Shown: one piece after another, positions 37,599-57,415 of the stretch
How positions within the stretch are numbered: the stretch's first letter is position 1
How the letters are laid out: every line of letters starts with the position of its first letter
Translations under genes and position numbers: made by a program
The notes under the pieces: model-generated
Told to the model about the DNA's origin: nothing
What the model saw: only the letters and a program-made list of their open reading frames with translations
Databases searched by the model: none
Source: Xestospongia muta
Taxonomy: Eukaryota > Porifera > Demospongiae > Haplosclerida > Petrosiidae
NCBI GenBank assembly: GCA_963693285.1
Contig: OY848928.1
Span: forward strand, 1,736,501-1,800,500
Reading direction: 5' to 3'
Length of the DNA stretch: 64,000 bases

Positions 37599-40500
37599 CA
37601 GCAACACAATGGAATGCGAAAGCAACGTCATCAATAAACACTAATAAACTACTATGAATTTGATTAAAAACTTGCGTACGAGTACTGGAGTGCCTACCAC
37701 GCGGTCATTTAAATAACAATCAGTGTCCGGCTTGTAATAATCTTCAGTTGTCTACTAGACAGTCTCTAAAAAGACATTGGAGTCACTTGTACCAAGATAT
37801 AGACAAAGACTGTCAATTATATTAAACAATGTTAATCATTCTTATAAAATTTAGTTAATTCCCAGTTCTTGTTTAGCCTGTCAAAGGCTGCCAATGTCAA
37901 AGAGAAATTTGACAACCCAGTAGCCTGCTGCAATCATGAATTCACCTCTACTGAGACTGGATTACTTTGAGAAGGTAAAAGATCAACTGTATTGTCAACC
38001 TGTGAAATTGGTAAATTATCGTCTCTTTTAATAGTCTTCAGTTTCTTCTTGATTTTGTTCCTGTCATCTATGGATGCACACCTGTACAATAACAAAATAA
38101 AGTCATAAGAACTTCATAAATTAAGATATCAATAATTTGATAACTGCACAATTAACTTAATTGATATTATCTATTAATAACTTACTTAAGTATAATTACC
38201 CTTGTTTTTTTCTACCTGGCTTCTTGCATGTAGAATGGAATTTTGGCTGTGTTTCATTTTTCTTGCCAGGAGCAACAAAATTGTTTACAGTAAATGGTTG
38301 TACTTCTTCCTCTGTACTTGTCCGTGTAGTTAGTATGGCTTTATATAAGAGAGAATTAATTGACTGGAGATATAGTTGGACACTTTTATTCTCAACAGTT
38401 AGTTTTGAAGTCAACTCATTGATGTACTGAGAGCTTAATGGTAGTTGAGATGTAGGATCTATACAAATAATAGATAACATAAAATTTTAGTCATAATACC
38501 AACAAACAACCTGTGTTGCAATTCTATTTATCAGGAGGTGACTGAATCAAGATTCTTGCCATTCCTTCATTGAGCATTATAGGTTTGTCATTACTGCTAT
38601 TATGCTGTTGGTTATTCAGGATGTTAAGTGCATGAAGATGCTTACAAATATGTCCATTGACATAGTCATAGCATTTGCAGCTATACATGTGTCTACAGAC
38701 AAGTTGGTTCAGAGCATTTGAAATGACAGGTAGCATCTTGACAAGTTTGATCTGTCATTACAACAGAATAACCATCAGCTGTTTTGTTTGTTTGACTTTT
38801 AACTTTCCAGATATGAGCTTCAATAGACTATGAACAATTTTAAAGTGAAATCATTAGTTACATGTAAGCTTATAGTATCCGTATGTCAGTAATTGTATTT
38901 CAGTTCCTAATTGATGATGTGATTCTTCTCTGGCCTCCTTTCAATTCCTCTTCCACTGAGGATCTTTGTGCTGCCTATCAAAAAACATATCTTTTTCTAT
39001 ATGGTAAAGAACAGTGAACAGGTAATTAATTCTCTTACTCTGCAATTGAGGTATGCTGGATTACACTTCAGTTTGTTGCAAAAGCTAAAAAATCATTAAT
39101 AACATATTGAACATAAGTATCTTTAATGTACCTTTCGAGGTACATATCAGTATCTCCATGTGAAAACTTCCAATAACACATTGTCCATTTTTCTATAGTA
39201 AATATCTAATATTTTTTCCTATATAATGTACAGTATTACCTGTTCTTGATGCATATGTGTTTTAGAAATATGTAATGAATTTGGACTCATTAGATTTCCA
39301 GAGCTTAATAAATGCTTCCATTTCTTCTCTGAATGTATCTTCATCATTTTCCTCAAGCAGAGTACAGAGAGAATAATATATCTCCACCTGACATTGAGCA
39401 TCACTCACATCAGATCTCAAGTGTTGCCTCCAATAATGTAGATGTTATGATGCTTGATTAAACTGAAATGCTAACTTATCAATATGCTATTGACAGAGAA
39501 GGCGTCTAATATTACATCCATATACTCGCTTAACAGCAGAACAGCCAGATTATCTAATAATACAGACATAATTTAGTATGCATTACAGAGGTATATATGC
39601 CATCATCTGTCATGACTCATGATCATCTTTATCCCAGTATTAGGACTTCTTTGATTAATTTCATGAAGAAACAATTCAATCACTGTTGTATCTTCACCAT
39701 TAGCTATACACCAGCCTACATGTTGTCCTAGTTATTGATTGCTATATGACAACTAGGATGTCTTAATTTTGACTGACCTTCTCCATATTCATCAGATACC
39801 AAGACACTGATGAGTTTAAAGTCATGACTATTGGTCTTATGAGTTGAATCAATACACAAAATAGTCTGAGCATATTGCTGATAGAGAACCCTCTGAAATT
39901 CTGTTTGAATTGCAAAGATAAACAACTCTTTAGATAGCTTGGAGAGTGTTGGGTCGACTGTACCTTGTGGTTTGTAGCACAGAATTGGATTATAGTCCTC
40001 TTGTTTCAATTCATTCTCCATCTGATGAACAGACAGTGCATCATTTTCATGTCGTATTTTACTAAGATGGTTAACTTTTCTGCTCAGATTAAGAATGTCC
40101 TGACGAGTTACAAAGTGATGATGTTGGGCTTCAGTGCTAAAACTGTGTCAATTTTCTGTTTACCTAGGTCTTGTCTGATGTCTAAAACATTTAACAATAT
40201 CAATAGATAATAATGTTACAATTGTATGTGTCTTAACATCAAGAATCCTGTCAATTAGTATTCCTCAGGTTTAATAGGAATACTGTTCATGATATCCTTT
40301 GGAAGTGGGAGAAACTTGGCTTGATCCAAAGACAGATCATGATTACTGTGCAAAGAGATATACTTCACATGCACAGCTCCATTGTGATGTTGGGTTACAT
40401 ATAGTCTAGATATGCAAATACAACCAATTTTTCTTGATTCTCTTTTTACACATTTCTTTCTTGCCACCTCAGGATCTAGAGATATTTTCTTTTCTTTTGT

Positions 40501-41106
40501 TGAACTATCATGACAACAACTGAAATAGTACTTTATACCTACAGGTAAAGAAGGTATGAATAATAAATGAGCAATATATATAATATAATTATGACATACT
40601 AGTCTCATCATTTGTGTTTTCCTCTTCTTCATCCGTTTCTATAGTTTTAAGGAGAATGGAAGGGGTATCGTCTTCCTCATCAGTCTCATTAGTACATACA
40701 TGTAGTTTATGTTCACTTGTCAGCTATGTGTGAAATATGAAATGACATGTCATAACAGCATTACCTTGATATAATATGTATTCAATTTCTTGAATACTTA
40801 TTATTAGAAATATGTATTATATATTAAGATGTGAACTAATTGAAGGGATGGCTTTGAATGAAGGCAATATTTAGAGTACTGGTAATAGAATGCTATACTT
40901 TAGTGGGAAATTAAAACATTTCAGGTTCACTTTAAAGACTGTCTGGTAGACAACTGAAGATTACAAGCCGGACATTGATTGTTATTTAGCTGACTGCAAT
41001 CCTGTCCACACGTCGCCATCCATTCCTACAGAAAATTTTTCTGAAGTTTTTAATAATATTCATGGTCAATTTATTGATGACGTTTCCGCATTCCATTGTG
41101 TTGCTG
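37599..41106 (-). mobile_element. MULE-type DNA transposon with long inverted repeats
   Basis: Left end 37599-37775 and right end 40925-41106 are inverted copies. They share CAGCAACACAATGGAATGCG at the outside and TAACAATCA(G/A)TGTCCGGCTTGTAAT, CTTCAGTTGTCTAC and AGACAGTCT at the inside, about 180 bp in all. Inside, on the minus strand, lie remnants of a Mutator-like transposase. Weak similarity may extend the ends to about 37548 and 41169. The element lies between the ANKDD-2 start and an SLC12 fragment. I could not identify the target-site duplication. Confidence 0.82.
38160..40720 (-). pseudogene. Decayed Mutator-like transposase
   Basis: The reading is broken into pieces. At 40255-40632 is a Cys/His-rich N-terminal region (YYFSCCHDSS to HVKYISLHSNHD) like the WRKY/FLYWCH-type DNA-binding domains of MULEs. 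At 39728-40021 is the MULE catalytic core start (TILCIDSTHKTNSHDFKLIS). Its continuation at about 39610-39720 reads WCIANGEDTTVIELFLHEIN, then shifts frame before MTDDGIYT. At 38524-38736 is a SWIM zinc finger with the spacing CxC-x8-CxH (CKCYDYVNGHICKHLHAL). Some breaks may be introns, but the shift at the MTDDG block looks like true decay, so the copy is probably inactive. Confidence 0.78.
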
Positions 41107-41462
41107 TTCCTGTTACTGGCGTTTAACGAAATTCATAAACAATACCCTAGTCATAGAATGACCACGTGCTTCCGGTTTAGCAATTTCTTGTATGTGTGAG
41201 TTCCTAAGTGATCTTTCCATTAGATTTATCACTAAGTGAAAAGATTTACTTCAAAGTCATTGGTTTAAATCCATGTAGTTTTATTCCTAAATACTATTAT
41301 ACTTAAAAATTTAAATATTAAAGTAGGGATAAGCAACAAAATCCTCAAGACAACAGTACTGAATAAAACAAAATATGGAAACATTTGTTAAAAGATAAAG
41401 ACATTGAAATAATAGGTAATACAATTATCACTCTTACTAAACCAGACACACCCCTTAGTCTG

Positions 41463-43260
41463 TTATGAGTAGAAGGTAAGTACTGATGTTTGGTTTCCTC
41501 TCATCAGTAGTATAGGAGGTAAATTAGAACTAAGACTCTCTAACCAACTCAGGTACTGTCTAGAGGATCCACCTCGTTGAGGTACTGGTATAGTACTATA
41601 TAAAGATCATATTATATTAGATGGACAAAGTATGGAATATATATCACTTACATTACAATGAGTCTAGCTTCAGATGAATGATTATGTAACATTTCTCCTA
41701 ATCTGATTTGTTTGAGTGTCTTCTTGTCCAAACTAAATTCATCAATACCTTCATCTAATGGAAGAGCTAAGTAACGATCAATACTAGAGAAAGTAGAAGA
41801 CAACTCACTAACAGTATATCTCTAACACATGGAGTTAGAACTAAGACAGTTAATGATAGTTTGTACATTACACATCTATATCATTGACTAGTAAGTATGT
41901 ACTTGTCTTTAGAAGGTCTGTTGTTAATACCAGGAACTTCAAGAACATCAGAGAAATCAATACGAAATTTACGAAGTAGGGAGGTCATCCTTAAGAGAAA
42001 GAGATAAGAAACAGAGAGAGAGTATTCATAAACCATCAAACTTCTTACCTCAAACGTGCACTGTCAATGTTATTAGATGATCCTGCTACAAAAATACGAA
42101 GTTTACAATTCTTCCATAATATATGACGTGATAGAAGAAAAGGAAGTAAGATAGCTAGTCCTATATCAGGAGATAACATATACTAACTATTACTACTACT
42201 AGACACTGACCTCCATCATCATATAACCACTACACATCAATAAAACCACTCTCCTGTTTCTTCTCAAATCGTGATGGCATAGTTATAATATCAGGAATAT
42301 CTGAAGAGACTGGAACACTTGAGGATGGACGAGAGCTATCATCATCAACCAGATGACTAAAAATAAAACAAATAATAAAATTATTACTAAAAATACAATA
42401 TAACAAGTAATGATAACAGTATGATTGATATAAGATCACTAAATTGTTCATTCTTTTCTTACATATCTCCACTTTCCATAGCTAGTACATAGCTATCTGG
42501 TGACTGTCTCTTTTCTAAATCTTTTTCAACTATCTCCTCCTCTTTCTCAATATGTTGATAACATCACTATACAAGAAATATACACTCCATTCTTCATATA
42601 CTCACTTACTGTAATATATTGACATATTCTTCAATGTCTTCTTGTGAAGACGTCTTCCAGTTAACCTTAAAACCAATCACTAAAGTATTAGGACGTAGCT
42701 TACCAAGTCCAGATAACTAGAGAGAGTAATATACATCTTAAAATAAATGTCTTATGAAAACAAAGATATAAAAAAATATTATTTATAATCTTTTGATTAT
42801 TAATTACTATAAAGGACATGTGTGGACATGATGTGGAGGATTGTCCAATTTAAAATTTCACTGTGATAGTACTTACACACAGGAAAAATCTTACATACTA
42901 ATGAGGCATTAAACTGAATCAATTACATGACTGCACAAGCCAACATATTATTTAATAAAACTGCGATATTTATCTCTGCTCAGTGTCTCATATGTGTATG
43001 AGTGACCATGGATTGGTTAAGTCAGCCAAATTACATTTTCAGTTGAATTAACTTCATTACTAGTACCCTTCCAATAGCAATACAAGCCATTGTTATAATA
43101 ATAGTCAGGACATTAACCTCTGATAGGTTCATTACCAGTACCCTTCCAACCTCCTGTACCAAACGATTCAATAAATGGAAACATCTTGTTCTGACAGACG
43201 CGCTATAACAATATATAATACATGTACTTAGATTAGTTGATACTGACCTGAAATACTTTT
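41463..43260 (-). pseudogene. SLC12 fragment between ANKDD-2 and ANKDD-3
   Basis: Near-identical copy of the 3' end of the cotransporter: exon 24 with the TFYS stop at 41463, exon 23, exon 22 (about 41880-41990), exon 21, exon 20 (from about 42235, with the DVWWLYDDGG-type end damaged) and part of exon 19. At about 42545 exon 19 runs straight into the start of exon 18, deleting most of both. Exon 17 follows (42604-42720). After about 270 bp with no recognisable match, a damaged exon 10 lies at 43070-43210. The N-terminal transport half is otherwise missing. It has the same strand and order as the intact gene. Confidence 0.82.
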
Positions 43261-43514
43261 GATGGATCGTTTCCTTTATGTAACTTTCATGTAGATCATT
43301 TTAGTGTGTATCATAAATTAGTACTGAGATCTAGAAAACAGGACAGTATGGTCACTGTATAATCTCATATAATGTAGTCATATACTTACATGTATAAATG
43401 AAGTATTATATAATGATGAGTTGTATTACCTAATTATAAAGAAATCATATAATTAGTACATGTATTATATACAAACTTACTACATATACTGAACTATATA
43501 TGAGATAAATACAA

Positions 43515-46500
43515 TTAATATGCACTACATCTGGATCCAACAGATCCTCTAGATGCTCTAGATCCTGCAGAATGCACAGATCCTGCAAAATGTACAGATG
43601 ATCTGCCACCAGTAAACATTTGACCAACAGAAGAAGAACGATATAAAGGAGGAGAATATTGAACACCAGGTAGAATTTGACTATTAATATGTTGATCAGA
43701 TATAGCACTTGTGAAAGGTATTTGACCAACAGAATAAGAACGATATAAAGAAGGAGAATGTTTAACATCATGACTATCAGTAAATTCAAAGAATGATAGT
43801 AAACTGTGACGTCGATGACGAGTATATTGAACAGATTCAAAGGTAGGTGAACATGAGCTATTAGGTGATTTGTATGATGAAAGGAGAGGAGATCTATCAA
43901 AGGTAGGTAATGATGATGGTTGTGGTAGTGATGATAGTGTTGAGATATTATAGTCAAAGGTAGAATACAACTCATATCGGCTAACCGTATCTTTGATAAT
44001 CGTTAATGTTTCACCAGTAGCATAATACACTGGAGTATGACCAAACTTATTAGCTACACATAGATCAGCACCCAGTGATAACAATGTCTCTACTGATTTG
44101 ATATGATTTCCACGACAAGCCATGTGTAGTGCTGTATCTCCAGAAGATCCAACATCATTGACCTCAGCTCCATATTTCCATAACAGGTCTATAATTTCAT
44201 GATGACCTCTTTGACTAGCTATCATTAACGGAGTAATAATATTTTTGGTCATTACATTAGGGTTTGCTCCATACTTAAGGAGAGCAGAGACAATTGCAGT
44301 GTATCCATTCTCACTAGCACAATATACTGCTGTAGCACCATCATCTGCTTGAACATCTAAGTCAACACCAGCTTTTAACAAATGCTCCACTACTTCAAAA
44401 TGTCCATTCAAACTTGCTGTCATAAGAGGTGTGTTGCCATCTTTCGCAGGTATTTTAGGATTTGCTCCATACTTGAGGAGAGCAGAGACAATTGCTGTGT
44501 GTCCATTTTGACTAGCATAATATACTGCTGTAGCACCATCATCTGTTTGAGCATCTAAGTCAACACCAGCTTTTAACAAACACTCCACTACTTCAAGATG
44601 TCCATTCAAACTTGCTGTCATAAGAGGTGTGTTGCCATTCTTCCTTGGTAACTTAGGATTTGCTCCATACTGGAGGAGAGCACAGACAATTGCTGTGTGT
44701 CCATTTTGACTAGCACAATATACCGCTGTAGCACCATCAACTGCTTGAGCATCTAAGTCAACACCAGCTTTTAACAAACACTCCACTACTTCAAGATGTC
44801 CATTCAAACTTGCTGTCATAAGAAGTGTGTTGCCATCTCTTGCAGGTATTTTAGGATTTGCTCCATACTTGAAAAGAGCAAAGACAATTGCTGTGTGTCC
44901 ATTTTGACTAGCACAATATACTGCTGTACCACCATCATCTGCTTGAGCATCTAAGTCAACACCAGCTTTTAACAAACACTCCACTATTTCAAGATGTCCA
45001 TTTAAATTTGCTGTCATAAGAGGTGTGTTGCCATCTTTTGCAGGTATTTTAGGATTTGCTCCATACTTGAGGAGAGCAGAGACAATTGCTGTGTGTCCAT
45101 TTTGACTAGCATAATATACTGCTGTTGCACCATCATCTGCTTGAGCATCTACGTCAACACCAGCTTTTAACAAACACTCCACTATTTCAAGATGTCCATT
45201 GAAACTTGCTGTCATAAGAGGTGTGTTGCCATCTCTTGCAGGTATTTTAGGATTTGCTCCATATTTGAGGAGAGCAGAGACAATTGCTGTGTGTCCATTT
45301 TGACTAGCATAATATACTGCTGTAGCACAATCATCTGCTTGAGCATCTAAGTCAACACCAGCTTTTAACAAACACTTCACTACTTCAAGATGTCCATTTA
45401 AATTTGCTGTCATAAGAGGAGTGTTGCCATCTCTTGCAGGTATTTTAGGATTTGCTCCATACTTGAGGAGAGCAGAGACAATTGCTGTGTGTCCATTTTG
45501 ACTGGCTTAATATACTGCTGTAGCACCACCATCTGCTTGAGCATCTAAGTCAACACCAGCTTTTAACAAACACTCCACTATTTCAAGATGTCTATTCAAA
45601 CTTGCTGTCATAAGAGGTGTGTTGCCATCTCTTGCAGGTATTTTAGGATTTGCTCCATACTTGAGGAGAGCAGAGACAATTGCTGTGTGTCCATTTTGAC
45701 TAGCATAATATACTACTGTAGCACCATCATCTGCTTGAGCATCTAAGTCAACACCAGCTTTTAACAAACACTCCACTACTTCAAGATGTCCATTGAAACT
45801 TGCTGTCATAAGAGGTGTGCTGCCATCTCTTGCAGGTATTTTAGGATTTGCTCCATACTTGAGGAGAGAAAAGACAATTGCTGTATGTCCATTTAGACTA
45901 GCATAATATACTGCTGTAGCACCAACATCTGCTTGAGCATCTAAGTCAACACCAGCTTTTAACAAACACTCCACTACTTCAAGATGTCCATTCAAACTTG
46001 CTGTCATAAGAGGTGTGCTGCCATCTCTTGCAGGTATTTTAGGATTTGCTCCATACTTGAGGAGAGTAGAGACAATTGCTGTATGTCCATTCTGACTAGC
46101 ACAATATACTGCTGTAGCACCATCATCTGCTTGAGCATCTAAGTCAACACCAGCTTTTAACAAACACTCCACTACTTCAAGATGTCCATTCAAACTTGCT
46201 GTCATAAGAGGTGTGCTGCCATCTCTTGCAGGTATTTTAGGATTTGCTCCATACTTGAGGAGAGTAGAGACAATTGCTGTATGTCCATTCTGACTAGCAC
46301 AATATACTGCTGTAGCACCATCATCTGCTTGAGCATCTAAGTCAACACCAGCTTTTAACAAACACTCCACTACTTCAAGATGTCCATTGAAACTTGCTGC
46401 CATAAGAGGTATGCTGCCATTCTTCCTCGGTATTTTAGGATTTGCTCCATACTTGAGGAGAGCAGAGACAATTGCTGTGTGTCCATTTAGACTAGCACAA

Positions 46501-49500
46501 TAAACTGCTGTAGCACCATCATCTGCTTGAACATCTAAGTCAACACCAGCTTTTAACAAACACTCCACTACTTCAAGATGTCCATTGAAACTTGCTGCCA
46601 TAAGAGGTGTGTTGCCATCTCTTGTAGGTATTTTAGGATTTGCTCCAAACTTGAGAAGAGAAAAGACAATTGCTGTGTGTCCATTTAGACTTGCACAATA
46701 AACTGCTGTAGCACAATCATCTGCTTGAGCATCTAAGTCAACACCAGCTTTCAACAAACACTCCACTACTTCAAGATGTCCATTTAAACTTGCTGTCATA
46801 AGAGGTATACTGCCATTCTTCTTCGGTATTTTAGGATTTGCTTCATACTTGAGGAGAGCAGAGACAATTACTGTATGTCCATTATGACTAGCACAATAAA
46901 CTGCTGTAGTACCATCATCTGCTTGGACATTTATGTCAACACCAGCTTTTAACAAACACTCCACTACTTCAAGATGTCCATTCAAACTTGCTGTCATAAG
47001 AGGTGTTTTATCATCTTTTCCAGGTATTTTAGGATTTGCTCCATACTTAAGGAGAGTAGAGACAATTGCTGTATGTCCATTATGACTAGCACAATGAACT
47101 GCTGTAGGACCATCATCTGCTTGGACATTTATGTCAACACCAGCTTTTAACAAACACTCCACTACTTCAAGATGTCCATTCAAACTTGCTGTCATAAGAG
47201 GTGTGCTGCCATTCTTCCTCGGTATTTTAGGATTTGCTCCATACTTGAGGAGAGTAGAGACAATTGCTGTATGTCCATTCTGACTAGCACAATATACTGC
47301 TGTAGCACCATCATCTGTTTGAGCATCTAAGTCAACACCAGCTTTTAACAAACACTCCACTACTTCAAGATGTCCATTCAAACTTGCTGTCATAATAGGT
47401 GTGTTGCCATCCTTCCTTGGTATTTTAGGATTTGCTCCATACTCGAGGAGAGCACAGACAATTGCTGTGTGTCCATTTTGACTAGCATAATATACTGCTG
47501 TAGCACCATGAACTGCTTGAGCATCTAAGTCAACACCAGCTTTTAACAAACACTCCACTACTTCAAGATGTCCATTGAAACTTGCTGTCATAAGAGGTGT
47601 GCTGCCATCTCTTGCAGGTATTTTAGGATTTGCTCCATACTTGAGGAGAGTAGAGACAATTGCTGTATGTCCATTCTGACTAGCACAATATACTGCTGTA
47701 GCACCATCATCTGCTTGAGCATCTAAGTCAACACCAGCTTTTAACAAACACTCCACTACTTCAAGATGTCCATTCAAACTTGCTGTCATAATAGGTGTGT
47801 TGCCATCCTTCCTTGGTATTTTAAGATTTGCTCCATACTCGAGGAGAGCACAGACAATTGCTGTGTGTCCATTTTGACTAGCATAATATACTGCTGTAGC
47901 ACCATCAACTGCTTGAGCATCTAAGTCAACACCAGCTTTTAACAAACACTCCACTACTTCAAGATGTCCATTCAAACTTGCTGTCATAAGAGGTGTTTTA
48001 TCATCTTTTCCAGGTATTTTAGGATTTGCTCCATACTTGAGGAGAGTAGAGACAATTGCTGTATGTCCATTATGACTAGCACAATATACTGCTGTAGCAC
48101 CATCATCTGTTTGAGCATCTAAGTCAACACCAGCTTTTAACAAACACTCCACTACTTCAAGATGTCCATTCAAACTTGCTGTCATAAGAGGTGTGTTGCC
48201 ATCTTTTGCAGGTATTTTAGGATTTGCTCCATACTGGAGGAGAGCACAGACAATTGCTGTGTGTCCATTTTGACTAGCACAATATACTGCTGTAGCACAA
48301 TCATCTGTTTGAGCATCTAAGTCAACACCAGCTTTTAACAAACACTCCACTACTTCAAGATGTCCATTCAAACTTGTTGCCATAAGAGGTGTGTAGCCCT
48401 TTTTCCTTGGTATTTTAGGATTTGCTCCATACTTGAGGAGAGTAGAGACAATTGCTGTATGTCCATTTAGACTAGCACAATATATTGCTGTTGCACTACT
48501 TTCATTTTGAGCATCTAAGTCAACACCAGCTTTTAACAAACACTCCACTACTTCAAGATGTCCATTCAAACTTGCTATCATAAGAGGTGTTTTACCATCT
48601 TTTGCAGGTATTTTAGGATTTGCTCCATACTTGAGGAGAGCAGAGACAATTGCTGTATGTCCATTTTGACTAGCACAATATACTGCTGTAGCACAATCAT
48701 CTGCTTGAGCATCTAAGTCAACACCAGCTTTTAACAAACACTCCACTATTTCAAGATGTCCATTTAAATTTGCTGTCATAAGAGGTGTGTTGCCATCTTT
48801 TGCAGGTATTTTAGGATTTGCTCCATACTTGAGGAGAGCAGAGACAATTGCTGTGTGTCCATTTTGACTAGCATAATATACTGCTGTAGCACCAACATCT
48901 GCTTGAGCATCTAAGTCAACACCAGCTTTTAACAAACACTCCACTACTTCAAGATGTCCATTCAAACTTGCTGTCATAAGAGGTGTGTTGCCATCTTTTG
49001 CAGGTATTTTAGGATTTGCTCCATACTTGAGGAGAGCAGAGACAATTGCTGTGTGTCCATTTTGACTAGGACAATATATTGCTGTTGCACCAATTTTATT
49101 TTGAGCATCTAACTCAACACCAGCTTTTAACAAACACTCCACTATTTCAAGATGTCCATTGAAACTTGCTGTCATAAGAGGTGTGCTGCCATTCTTCCTC
49201 GGTATTTTAGGATTTGCTCCATACTTGAGGAGAGCAGAGACAATTGCTGTATGTCCATTATGACTAGCACAATATACTGCTGTAGCACCATCATCTGCTT
49301 GAGCATCTAAGTCAACACCAGCTTTTAACAAACACTCCACTACTTCAAGATGTCCATTCAAACTTGCTGTCATAAGAGGTGTGCTGCCATTCTTCCTTGG
49401 TATTTTAGGATTTGCTTCATACTTGAGGAGAGCAGAGACAATTGCTGTGTGTCCATTTTGACTAGCATAATATACTGCTGTAGCACCATCATCTGCTTGA

Positions 49501-50846
49501 GCATCTAAGTCAACACCAGCTTTTAACAAACACTCCACTACTTCAAGATGTCCATTCAAACTTGCTGTCATAAGAGGTGTGTTGCCATCCTTCCTTTGAA
49601 TATTAGGATTTACTCCATACTTGAGGAGAGCAGAGACAATTCCAGAGTGACCATTTTTACATGCAATAAAAAGTGCCATAGCTTGTTCATGGGTATAGAT
49701 TTGATCATTAATATTAATGTCAACTACTGATAGTAGAAGATTAACTGCATCAAATGAACCAACCTTAACAGCCTTCAAGAAAATCTTGCCAATGACAATA
49801 TTTGTATCTTGAGGTACATCACTTTTAAAAATAACTCTACCACATACTACTAGAGAAATAATACCAACTGAAGACATAAACTCTTTAGAGTAAACTAAAC
49901 CAGTAACTAAGTCCTCAATTAACACATTAGGAAGAACAACCCAACTAATAAGTATACAACCATCTCGAACAGATAATCTACCAAGATGACCTGGATTTTG
50001 AATGAGGTACTTTACTAACTTCTCAAATCTCTCAATAGTCACATTCTCCCAAAACCCTATTAGCTTTAGCTGAACATCATTAGTTCCTCTTGCATTTTCT
50101 TGTACAATTTGATTACAGAGGGTTTTGATGGAAGCTAGCTTTTTAAACTTCTCCAATTCTTTCTTGTAGCTTTTGAACCTCAATTTCAATGATTTACAAT
50201 CTTCTAAAAAGGCATCAACTAAATCCTCAAGACAATAGTACTGAATAAAACAAAAATGTGGATATAGAGTCTCAAAAACATCATTAATACTAGTGATTTC
50301 ATTAGAGATCTCCAATTGTAAGTGGACTCGAAAATATGTTCTCAAATTTTCTACTAAAAAACTTCTAGCATTGAGTTGTTCTCTTACATTGTCAACTAGT
50401 AAGGAAAATTTTGAATGTAATCTTTGAAATTCTCGAACTGTACTTTCATCTACTTTGATTGAATGCATATTACTAGAGATGATATCTACAAACTTAGGTC
50501 TGGGAGTAACCTCTATATCACTATTATTGACATCAATTGAAGTTACTTTGAGGGAGGTGTGATGTGAGGACAGAATAACATATTTCTCACGAATTTCTTT
50601 AGCAAGAGCATGATTCCTTATGTTGTCCAAAGACTCTGCTATATCTTCCCAAGTGGGCTCTTTTGTTCTGAGCTTCAAGGCTCTGAATAATTCCTCTTTA
50701 CATCTTCGGATTCCTTTGGACTCATACTGACGTTCAATTTCATCCAATTTACACTCTTCTACTTCCAGAAAGATACCCAGTGTACGCCAATCATTCTCCT
50801 TTTCCAATGCTAGTAAAAAGTTAGCAACAGTAAGACTGTGACTCAT
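43515..50846 (-). CDS. Death-domain/ankyrin-repeat protein 3 (ANKDD-3), one in-frame stop
   Basis: Largest family member: 2442 codons if one internal stop is ignored. Residues 1-90 are the death domain (NDWRTLGIFLEVEECKLDEI), then the shared middle region (GCILISWVVLPNVLIEDLVT), then about 57 ankyrin repeats in strictly alternating types, and a long Ser-rich tail ending SRGSVGSRCSAY. A TAA at 45507-45509 stands where other repeats have TAT or TGT (AVYYAS or AVYCAS). As written it ends the protein at 1779 residues, leaving 43515-45506 as an in-frame remainder of about 15 repeats plus tail. There are no introns. The ATG is 199 bp from the SLC12 stop on the same strand, so its promoter must lie in or near the SLC12 3' end. 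A base error in a repetitive region is a real alternative. Confidence 0.87.
44010..49690 (-). repeat. 198-bp ankyrin-pair repeat array in ANKDD-3
   Basis: About 57 repeats of 99 bp in alternating pairs. Type 1 reads TAVYCASQNGHTAIVSALL and ends GANPKIPARDG or similar. Type 2 reads TPLMTASLNGHLEVVECLL and ends AGVDLDAQADDG. DNA identity between units is very high, so some are almost the same over several hundred bases. Confidence 0.92.
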
Positions 50847-51044
50847 TATTGTAAGGACTGCTGATGAATTCCCCAGTAGATAGTAGGAGGATCATGGAAT
50901 GTATCATGTAAGGATTCATATAGTTAATAACATATTAATATTATACTACATACATAATTAAAACAATTAAAAAAAGATCAAGACATTGAAATAATAGGTA
51001 ATACAATTATCACTCTTACTAAACCAGACACACCCCTTAGTCTG

Positions 51045-57047
<6,003 letters not shown>

Positions 57048-57415
57048 ATTGTGGCTGTTCAGCTGCTACAAGTCCACAGAATAAAAACTAAAAACAAGAC
57101 TTAAAATAAGTGGACATTCCTTCACTCGTTACATGACCATATATGGTTGGTCATATGATGTAGCAATGTTGTAGTAGAGTCGGATCACGAATTTTATAAT
57201 ATTGGCATCAAGTACGTAACAATGTCGCAGTATCATTTAACAAGATATTAAATTTGTACACTGACAACTCACCAGTCAGGGCAACCTTGAATAACTTCCA
57301 CTAACTGATTGGAGAATAGGCATTAAATAGAATGATGGTTGCTTGATTATAATAATTATTTTATTATTATTCATTACAGAATTTTGTTAAATTGACCCGC
57401 CTATTTCAATTAATA
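57048..57415. promoter_or_regulatory. Shared head-to-head intergenic region
   Basis: Only 368 bp separate the start codons of SLC12 (minus) and GON4L (plus). Both promoters and 5' leaders must fit here, so a bidirectional promoter is likely. I recognise no specific box with confidence. Confidence 0.5.

Noticed and set aside
43445..43975. Hydrophobic frame overlapping the ANKDD-3 tail (also 34358-34672)
   Set aside because: Out-of-frame reading of the conserved Ser-rich tail; conservation follows the ankyrin frame.
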